Shown here in pieces: positions 56,780 to 64,000 of a stretch of 64,000 bases of DNA. The position numbers were made by a program, and so were the translations under genes. Source of the stretch: Triticum aestivum (lineage: Eukaryota; Streptophyta; Magnoliopsida; Poales; Poaceae); assembly GCF_018294505.1 (NCBI RefSeq), contig NC_057809.1, positions 509,682,741 through 509,746,740 of the forward strand. The letters run 5' to 3'. The notes beneath the pieces were generated by a model. It made no database searches. It was not told the DNA's origin and worked only from the letters and a program-made list of their open reading frames with translations. Each line of letters opens with the position of its first letter. Positions within the stretch are counted from its first letter, which is position 1.

Positions 56780-57589
56780 AGCCTGGCTGCGTTCCATGGG
56801 TTCGGCTCTAGTCGAATAGTCGATGCATCCCGCAGTCGGTATGCTCCATCGGTCAGAACTTGGTCGATAATGAAGGGACCTTCCCATTTGGGCTCGAGCT
56901 TGTTCTTTTTTTATCCGGCAGCCATAGAACTTGTTCGCCAATGTTATAAGTTTTGGCCCGTACTTCTCTGCTTTGGTATCTGCGAGCCTGTTGCTGGTAA
57001 AATGCGGAACTGGCTTTGGCTACATCGCGCTCTTCCTCCAGAGTGTCCAGACTGTCCTGCCGATCAAGCTCGGCTTCTCTTTCTTCGTACATGCGCACTC
57101 GAGGTGAGTCATGAATTATGTCACAGGGCAGGACTGCCTCTGCGCCGTACACCATAAAAATGGTGTATATCCGGTACTATGATTCGGCGTGGTCCACTGC
57201 CCCCAGAGTACGGAGTCGAGCTCCTCTGACCAGTGCGTGTAAGACTCCGTTAAGGAGCGCACTAATCTGGGTTTAATGCCGCTCATTATATGACCATTTG
57301 CTCGTTCGACTTGGCCGTTGGTTTGTGGGTGATAGACTAAAGCGTAATCGAGCTTGATGCCCATTTTGCTGCACCAGAGTTTTACCTCATCGGCCGTGAA
57401 ATTCGTGCCGTTATCAGTGATGATGCTGTGGGGGACGCCGTAATGGTGTACAACCCTGGATATGAAATCTGTCACCGGTCCGGATTCGGCTGTTTTAACC
57501 GGTTTAGCCTCTATCCATTTGGTGAATTTGTCCACCATGACCAATAAGTATTTTTTCTTGTGGGTTCCCCCTTTAAGGGGTCCAACCAT
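56780..57589 (-). pseudogene. Tat copy C integrase core and C-terminal region
   Basis: Minus strand: LLVMVDKFTKWIEAKPV (Asp), HSIITDNGTNFTADEVKLW (Asp), HPQTNGQVERANGHIM (Glu). A frame change near 57155 comes from a shorter A run in the CATAAAAATGG region than in copy B (five versus six A). VYGAEAVLPCDIIHDSPRVRMYEERE then opens the C-terminal module, which loses frame again near 56900 at a T run. The catalytic core itself is uninterrupted. Confidence 0.9.
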
Positions 57590-57599
57590 GTGAAGCCCC

Positions 57600-58458
57600 T
57601 AGACCGCGAAGGGCCATGTAATGGGGATTGTCCGGAGGGCCGTGGGTGGCATGTGGCTTTGATTTGCAAAGAGATGGCAACCGGCGCAACGTTGGACCAA
57701 GTCCTGTGCATCTGCCCGGGCCGTTGGCCAATAGAATCCTGTACGGAAGGCCTTGCTTATAAGAGCCCGGGCTGCGGCGTGATGACCGCCGAGTCCGGCG
57801 TGAATTTCTGCCAAACGGTTCCGCCCTTCCTCTCCGGAGATGCACCTTTGAAGGACTCCGGTAGCACTTTTTTGTACAATTCTCCCTCATGGACCCTGTA
57901 GGCCTTGGATCGCCGCACTATGCAGCGTGCCTCATTTTGGTCCTCCGGAAGTTCCTGTCTAGTTAGGTAGGCCAGGAATGGTTCTGTCCACGGGGCAATA
58001 ATGGCCATTATTTCGTGGGCTGATTGTGTTATTTCGGTGGCGGAGCCTCCGATTGTGTTAGAGAGTTCGGTATCGGGTATTTTGGCTGGGACTGGACTGT
58101 TGTTACCGGTGTCCCCTTCCCATGCTACGGATGGCTTGAAGAGCCGTTCCAGAAATATGTTGGGAGGGACCGCGTTGCGTTTTGCGCCGATGCGGGCGAG
58201 GATATCCGCCGCCTGATTGTTTTCCCGAGCCAAATGGTGAAATTCGAGCCCCTCGAACCGAGCTGACATTTTTGGGACGGCATTGCGATAAGCTGCCATT
58301 TTTGGATCCTTGGCATCGAAGTCTCCATTTATTTGGGATATCACGAGGTTCGAATCCCCGTGCACCTCTAGGCGTTGAATTCCCATAGATACTGCCATCC
58401 GGAGACCATGTAGAAGGGCCTCATATTTGGCCGTGTTGTTGGAGTCCGTATACATTAT
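57600..58458 (-). pseudogene. Tat copy C archaeal-type RNase H and integrase finger
   Basis: After the TAG at 58459-58461, IMYTDSNNTAKYEALLHGLRMA and GDSNLVISQINGDFDAK show the second RNase H. The expected Glu of AEYEAL is Lys here (AKYEAL), a likely loss of a catalytic-site residue. The linker ends YKKVLPESF, out of frame because the T run at 57868-57873 has one T fewer than in copy B. The finger (GLGGHHAAARALISK ... DLVQRCAGCHLF) is readable in the next frame. Confidence 0.88.
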
Positions 58459-59811
58459 CTATAGTACGTATTGGACAGTATCTCCTATTGGGGACGTCAA
58501 AACGACGCCAGCCCCCAGACTAGCCAACATTTTGGAGCCGTCGAAGTGCATGATCCAGTTTGAATATGTGTCGTACTCTTTAGGGAGTTCGGCTTCCGTC
58601 CACTCAGCGACAAAGTCAGCCAAAACTTGCGACTTGATAGCTCGCCGTGGCTTGTAGGTTATGTAGAACGGGAGGAGCTCAATGGCCCATTTGGCAATCC
58701 GTCCCATTGCCTCGTGGTTGTTTATAATATCGTTAAGTGATACTTCCGAGGCTAGCGTTATCGAACACTCTTGAAAGTAGTGTCGCAACTTCCAGGATGC
58801 CATAAATACCGCGTACGCTATATTTTGATAATGCGGGTACCGTGATTTGCACGGAGTAAGGACAGTGGACACATAGTAAACCGACTTTTGAAGGGGGAAT
58901 TTGTGTTCGTCCGCTTCTCGCTCGATGACGAGCACTGCGCTTACTACTTGATGAGTTGCCGCAATGTATAATAGCATTGGTTCGCCAATGTTTGGCGCGG
59001 CCAGGACTGGGTTTGTTGCCAATATGGCTTTTATTTCGTTGAGTCCGACCGAGGCAGCATCCGTCCACTCGAAGTGTTCGGTGTGCCGGAGGAAGCGATA
59101 AAGGGGTAATGCCTTTTCTCCCAAGCGGGAGATAAAGCGGCTTAGAACCGCCACGCATCCAGTCAATTTTTGTATTTGTTTGAGGTCTGTTGGGGTAGCC
59201 AACTGTGAAAACGCTCGGATTTTGGCCGGATTAGCTTCAATACCTCTACTGGAGACAATGAATCCCAGGAGCTTTCCGGCTGGTACGCCGAAAATGCATT
59301 TTTCCGGATTGAGCTTGATGTCATATGTTCGGAGGTTGTCGAATGTGAGCCTCAAGTCGTCTACTAGAGTTTCGACATGCTTGGTTTTAACGACCACGTC
59401 GTCCATGTATGCCTCCACTGTTTTGCCGATCTGGTTTGCCAGACATGTATGAATCATGCGCCGATATGTTGCGTCGGCGTTTTTGAGCCCGAAGGGCATT
59501 GTGTTGAAGCAGAATGGGCCGTATGGTGTGATGAATGCCGTTGCGCCTTGGTCTGGCTCCGCCATTTTAATTTGATGGTAGCCGGAGTATGCGTCGAGGA
59601 AACACAATGAATCGTGTCCTATGGTAGCATCGATGATTTGATCGATGCGGGGGAGGGGGAAGGGATCCTTTGGGCAGGCCTTGTTAAGGTCCTTAAAATC
59701 GACGCACAAGCGCCAGGATTTGTCCTTCTTTGGTACCATCACCAGGTTTGCTAGCCAGTCCGGATGTTTTATGTCTCTGATGAATCCGGCCTCCAATAGC
59801 TTGGCTAATTA
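58459..59811 (-). pseudogene. Tat copy C reverse transcriptase and first RNase H
   Basis: Open for 445 codons from 59796, just after a TAG (59809-59811) where Glu is expected (MGE-stop-LAKLLEAG). RT: EAGFIRDIKHPDWLANLVMV, WRLCVDFKDLNKACPKD, FLDAYSGYHQIKM, YMDD at 59398-59409. RNase H: MLLYIAATHQVVSAVLVIE ... YYVSTVLTPCKSRYPHYQNIAYAVFMAS. It continues into ADFVAEWTEAELPKEY and WIMHFDGSKMLASLGAGVV of the second RNase H, ending at TAG 58459-58461 (CAG in copy B). Confidence 0.93.
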
Positions 59812-60560
59812 CTCTCCCATGGCTTGTCTCTTAGGCTCGGAGAAACGTCGAAGAGCCTGCTTGACTGGCTTGAATCCTTTTAGGATATTTAGGCTGTGCT
59901 CAGCCAGCTTGCGTGGGATTCCTGGCATGTCTGAAGGGTGCCAGGCAAAAATGTCCCAGTTCTCGCGTAGGAACTCTCGCAGTGCGGCATCGACATCAGG
60001 GTTTAATTGTGCCCCGATGGAAGCTGTTTTTGTAGGGTCCGTTGGAGGTGGACTTGGATCTTTTATCGAGTATCACATCGTCCCTGTTCACCGTGGAGCG
60101 CAGCGCAGTTAGTTCCTTGGCCGCTAGGGCTTCGGATAGTGCCTCGAGGGCCAGTGCGGCTGTCTTATTTTCGGTGCGGAGTGCTATGTCCGGATCACTA
60201 TCAAGAGTGATGATTCCGTTGGGCCCGGGCATTTTGAGCTTCATGTACCCGTAATGGGGTATGGCTTGGAAGGTTGTAAACGCCTCCCGCCCTAGTAGAG
60301 CATGGTATCTGCTGCTGAACAGGGCAACTTGGAATGTAATTTCTTCGGACCTGTAATTATCCGGCGTGCCGAATACCACATCTAGTGTGCTTTTCCCGGC
60401 ACAGCGTGCTTCCCGACTGGGGATGATTCCTTGAAAGGTTGTGCTACTGTGCTCAATGCGGCTCTAGTCTATTTCCATCTTTTGAAGAGTTTCCTCATAG
60501 ATGAGGTTTAATCCGCTGCCGCCGTCCATGAGTACCTTGGTGAGTCGAAAGCCGTCCACG
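59812..60560 (-). pseudogene. Tat copy C protease and linker
   Basis: The active site VLMDGGSGLNLIYEE is at about 60490-60535 (catalytic Asp codon at 60524-60526), in the form usual for Tat elements. The rest of the protease (VFGTPDNYRSEEITFQVALFSSRYHALLGREAFTTFQAIPHYGYMKLKMPG) is open to 59996. A frameshift follows before the RT linker (NPDVDAALREFLRENWDIFAWHPSDMPGIP). A TAG near 60463 lies between active site and flap region. Confidence 0.85.
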
Positions 60561-60589
60561 ATTGGACTGAGGACTAGTGCGGCTGGTGC

Positions 60590-61857
60590 TCGGGCTGTTC
60601 AGAATTTGGGTTCGTCACTGGCATTGAAAGTAATAGCCGTGTCACTCCAAGGATTTATTTCTGCTATGTGGCAGATTTCGGCCATGCTGCGGAGTGCTCG
60701 CTTGCGTCTATTATTTGATGCGAAGGTCTCAAAGACCGTTAACACCGTATTGTTGTCCGCGGGATGGTGCTCTATGATTTTTGGGAGGAGTAGATCCTCA
60801 CCACTTTTGGCCACCTGCCGGAGTATCCAACATGCTCTAAGGCTGTGTGTTGGTATTGCATCTGTTGGACTATGAATTTTGCAGGGTCCGTTGAGCCATC
60901 CCTCCAATACGGTTCCTTGCCCCGTTGAGGGCTTTTGCTTTTTGGTACTTAACCCAGGTGTATTGTGATAATGCACCCTTTTATTTCGGACTGGGTTTGT
61001 ATTCTAGGCCAGATTATCCCAAAATTTTATTTTGGTTTTCCAGGCGCTTTCCATCGCACAGTACTTTCGTACTATGGACACCAAGTCGGCAAAGCATGTA
61101 ATTTCGCGGCGACTTATGGCATTGAGGATTCCCTTGTCCGTGCAATTATTGCAAAAGAATGAAATTGCATCTTCCTCGCGGCAGTCCTTTATCCTGTTCA
61201 TGACTAGGAGGAATCTGGCCCAGTAATGGTGTACTGTTTCTTCGGGCTCTTGCCTAATTTGGGATAGATCGCGTATGTTTGGGTGGGTGGGTGGGATTGA
61301 ATCCGAATCCTCACCGATCTGAGACTCAGGAGCCAAGGAGTTTTCGAACTCGAAAGTTTGGATTCTTGGATTTTTTTTCTGATAAATCTAGCCTGCTGCC
61401 TGATTCTAGGTTCAGGCCTTGAGTGACGTCCTCCCCTCCGCGGGTATCCGGCTTGGAGGGACCGAATCTAGACATATCTAGTCCTTAAGATAGATGAAGG
61501 GTTGCCGCATTGTTCCTCCACCACTGCAACGTGATGGGTGACCTGGGGAGAGTTAATCTCTCTCAGATTGGGTTTAGGCCCAATCTGATCATAGTCTGTA
61601 GCGACTCCCAGGGCGGCAATGCAATCCAAGAGCTCGTTCAGGGAAGAGAGCTCCATTGGATCTAACTGCTCGGCGAGTTTCGAGTTGACATGAAGATTGC
61701 TTTCGATGACCCGAGAAGTCATCGTCGGCGCAGCGGCCGAACAGGCGGTCGTAAGAAAACCACCTAGCCGGAGAGTTTGGCCGATAGCCAAAGTTCCCTC
61801 AGCGATAGTGCCGTCTTTAAAGACGAGATGAGACATCCTTCCTGGTGGCGACGGCAC
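60590..61857 (-). pseudogene. Tat copy C gag
   Basis: Start MPSPPGRMSHLVFKDGTIAEG at 61857, open to 61468, then breaks. It resumes at 61336 (IRQEPEETVHHYWARFLLVMNRIKDCREEDAISFFCNNC ... VSIVRKYCAMESAW), the retrotransposon gag core. A last block, 60976-60599, carries CKIHSPTDAIPTHSLRACW, a His/Cys arrangement seen in Tat gags in place of a classical CCHC knuckle. At least two frame changes separate the blocks. The first ATG follows the PBS by a few bases, leaving almost no leader. Confidence 0.8.
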
Positions 61858-61865
61858 AGCGGAAC

Positions 61866-61883
61866 TCTCAATGAAAGCACCAA
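61866..61883 (-). promoter_or_regulatory. Primer-binding site region of Tat copy C
   Basis: Minus strand TTGGTGCTTTCATTGAGA directly after the 5' LTR. Sequence of this kind follows LTRs of other grass Tat elements; the priming tRNA was not identified. Confidence 0.6.
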
Positions 61884-62365
61884 TGTCGGTGTCAAAACCG
61901 GCAGATCTCGGGTAGGGGGTCCCGAACTATGCGTCTAGGCCGGATGGTAACAGGAGGCAGGGGACACAAAGTTTTACCCAGGTTCGTGCCCTCTCGATGG
62001 AGGTAAAACCCTACGTCCTGCTTGATTAATATTGATGATATGGGTAGTACAAGAGTAGATCTACCACGAGATCAGAGAGGCTAAACCCTAGAAGCTAGCC
62101 TATGGTATGATTGTATGTTGTGATTGTTGTCCTATGGATTAAAACCCTTCAGTTTATATAGACACCAGAGAGGGTTAGGGTAACACAAGGTCGGTTAGAA
62201 AGGAGGAGATATCCATATACGTATTGCCTAGCTTGCCTTCCACGCCAAGTAGAGTCCCATCCCGACACGAGACGAAGTCTTCAATCTTGTATCTTCATAG
62301 TCTAGCAGTCCGGCCAATGGAGATAGTCTGGCTGTCCGGAGACCCCCTAATCTAGGACTCCCTCA
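61884..62365 (-). repeat. 5' LTR of Tat copy C
   Basis: tgtcggtgtc to ctccctca, minus-strand TATA (CTATATAAAC) at 62152-62161, followed by tcgat at 62366-62370. Confidence 0.95.
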
Positions 62366-62370
62366 TCGAT
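62366..62370. repeat. Target duplication of Tat copy C, right (tcgat)
   Basis: Matches ttgat at 52385-52389 except for one transition. Confidence 0.88.
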
Positions 62371-64000
62371 CATCTATAGAGAAACTACCAGCAATGCCCT
62401 TGGCAATGTTTCTCTTGATCTGGGTAATCCCTGTATCATGCTTCTGGGCTTCTACGATATGATCCACAAGAGTAGGTTTCGCCACCAAGGTAGAAAGGAA
62501 TCCACGAGGAGCAATGTGAAGGTTAAGCTTACAGAATTCCTCATGGAGAAATGGTTGGCCCCGCTGCAACATAAGATTGTTGCAATAGGACTTACGACTT
62601 AGTGCATCAGCCATGACATTCCCCTTGCCTGGGGTGTAGGCAATTCCTAAGTCGTAATCCGAGATCAACTCCAACCAACGTCTTTGCCTAAGGTTCAACT
62701 CTGGTTGGGTGAAAATATACTTGAGACTCTGGTGGTCGGTGTAAATCTCGCAACGTTTACCAAGAAGGTAATGTCGCCATGTTTTAAGTGCATAGACTAT
62801 GGCTGCAAGCTCTAGATCATGAGTAGGATAATTTTCCTCATGTGGATGCAACTGTCGAGATGCATAGGTAATCACATGGCGATCTTGCATAAGAATGCAA
62901 CCTAGTCCCTGTCGTGAGGCGTCGCAGTAGATAACAAAGTCTTTAGTGAAATCCGGTGGCACAAGTATGGGAGCGGAAGTCAGGCGTCTTTTCAGTTCCT
63001 GAAAACTGTGCTCACACTATGGGGACCACTCAAACTTTTTATCTTTCTTGAGAAGTTCCGTGTGAGGTTTGGCCACTTTGGAGAAGTTCTCAACGAAGCG
63101 GCAACAATAACTGGCTAGGCCAAGGAAACTCCTAACTTGCTTAACCGTTTCAGGCGGAGTCCAATCAAGAACGGCCTGAACTCTCTCGGGATTGACAGCA
63201 ATGCCCTTGCTAGAGATCACGTGGCCGAGATAGGTCACTTCTGGCAACCAAAATTCACACTTGGAGAACTTGGCATAAAGGCGGTGCTCTCTGAGTTTAT
63301 CTAACACAAGTCTAAGATGTTCGGCATGCTCTTCCTCTTTCTTCGAGTAAATAAGAATATCATCGAGGTAAACCATGATGAACTTATCTAAGTACTCCAT
63401 GAAGATCGAGTTCATCAAGCGAGAGAATGTAGCTGGAGCATTGGTTAGACCAAAGGACATGACAGTGTACTCATACTGGCCATAACGAGTGACAAAGGCC
63501 GTCTTAGGAATGTCCCTGTTTCTAATCTTGATTTGATGGTAGCCTAACCTCAAATCCATCTTGGAAAAGACTGAGGATCCAACGAGTTGATCATACAGAT
63601 CATTGATCCTGGGGAGCGGATACTTGTTCTTTATCGTGACCAAATTAACGGGACGATAATCTACAACCATTCGGTCCGCACCATCCTTCTTCTTGACAAA
63701 GAGGATGGGGCAAGCCCAGGGAGAAGAACTAGGACGGATGAAACCCTTTTGCAAGGATTCATCGAGTTGTTTCTTAAGCTCAGCTAGCTCTAAGGGTGCC
63801 ATCTTGTAAGGTCTCCTAGAGATTGGGGAGGTTCCTGGGATAAGATCTATGACAAACTCTACATCTCTGTCTGGTGGAATACCTGGCAGTTCCTCTGGAA
63901 AGACATCCAGAAAGTCACGGACTACCGGGATATCTTCAAGGTCTCGAAGAGGGCTGGCATTAAGAGAATAGAGTTGACACTTTGCAATTCTAGTGGAGAC
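62371..64000 (-). pseudogene. Outer family X RT and RNase H, continuing off the right edge
   Basis: Minus strand, entering at 64000 in the protease-RT linker. [23 protein letters not shown] at 63802, [49 protein letters not shown] (YLDD at 63359-63370), [22 protein letters not shown] at 63017-63019 replaces CAG. RNase [59 protein letters not shown], then [11 protein letters not shown] and the linker to FSIDDR, where Tat copy C interrupts. The frame resumes at 52384. This copy has fewer stops than the inner one here. Confidence 0.93.

Larger units (their letters stand above)
52390..62365 (-). mobile_element. Tat-lineage Ty3/gypsy element, copy C, full length, defective (Fatima-like)
   Basis: 9976 bp inserted in the outer family X pol gene. 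LTRs are 52390-52871 and 61884-62365 (482 bp each, about 23 differences by eye). Element sense is minus: PBS at 61866-61883, gag, protease, RT, two RNase H domains, integrase, then on the opposite strand the accessory gene, and the PPT at 52872-52883. The dual RNase H and the antisense ORF place it in the Tat group. Stops and frameshifts break every gene. Confidence 0.95.
32829..64000 (-). mobile_element. Outer family X chromovirus (Tekay/Del-like Ty3/gypsy), runs off the right edge
   Basis: Minus-strand element whose 3' LTR occupies 32829-34548 and 48615-51018. The pol gene follows at 51019-52384 and 62371-64000. Gag and 5' LTR lie beyond the window. Two complete elements are nested in it: inner family X in the LTR and Tat copy C between the RNase H and integrase zinc finger coding parts. 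A C-terminal chromodomain marks it as a chromovirus. The left LTR tip reads tgttggg instead of tgtcagg, a mutated end. Confidence 0.9.

Noticed and set aside
1..64000. Search for tRNA or rRNA genes, bacterial operons, defence islands or integrated virus genomes
   Set aside because: No cloverleaf with promoter boxes, no rRNA blocks, no operon-like runs of genes. All recognisable coding sequence belongs to LTR retrotransposons except the SNF2 scrap.

Overview
The window reads as gene-poor plant heterochromatin from a large grass genome, most likely wheat or a close Triticeae relative. The reasons are nested LTR retrotransposons with 5-bp target duplications, a BARE/Angela-like Copia element, Tat-, Athila- and chromovirus-type Ty3/gypsy elements, very long LTRs and many methylation-type C-to-T stop codons. 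Family names such as Fatima, Angela and Sabrina/WHAM are recalled, not searched. I find no intact cellular gene, no RNA gene, no CRISPR array and no bacterial-type system. The only sequence that looks like a cellular gene is a 137-bp scrap of an SNF2-type ATPase.

Layout, left to right. 1-2463: fragment A of a Tat-lineage (Fatima-like) gypsy element. 2461-2803: scrap of a chromovirus (called family X here) integrase. 2804-10018: Tat copy B, truncated, with its 3' LTR at the left. 10018-10154: SNF2-like exon scrap. 10155-12511: truncated family X LTR. 12512-29582: an Athila-like gag-protease-only element, split by a complete Copia element (12585-21126, target duplication gtatt) and by a foreign solo LTR (26007-28376, target duplication ggatt). 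29583-32828: AT-rich sequence with a terminal-looking hairpin and TIR elements. 32829 to the right edge: an outer family X chromovirus on the minus strand. It is split by a complete inner family X element (34549-48609, target duplication gcctc) in its 3' LTR and by complete Tat copy C (52390-62365, target duplication ttgat/tcgat) in its pol gene.

How the parts work. Each gypsy element is read on the minus strand: 5' LTR and PBS at the right, then gag, protease, RT, RNase H and integrase, then PPT and 3' LTR at the left. The Tat elements also carry an independent gene on the opposite (+) strand between integrase and 3' LTR. It has its own TATA-like box and at least five introns with frame-preserving GT-AG sites, kept in every copy that covers them. 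Family X carries an extra open 257-codon frame upstream of gag. Every pol gene here is broken, so none of these copies looks autonomous.

The most interesting points are: the spliced antisense gene of the Tat elements; the extra ORF of family X with acceptor-like sites just before both it and gag; a hairpin in the family X LTR whose stem covaries between copies; a perfect 19-bp inverted repeat ending on the Copia gag ATG; and evidence that Tat copies B and C are one insertion duplicated together with its host element.
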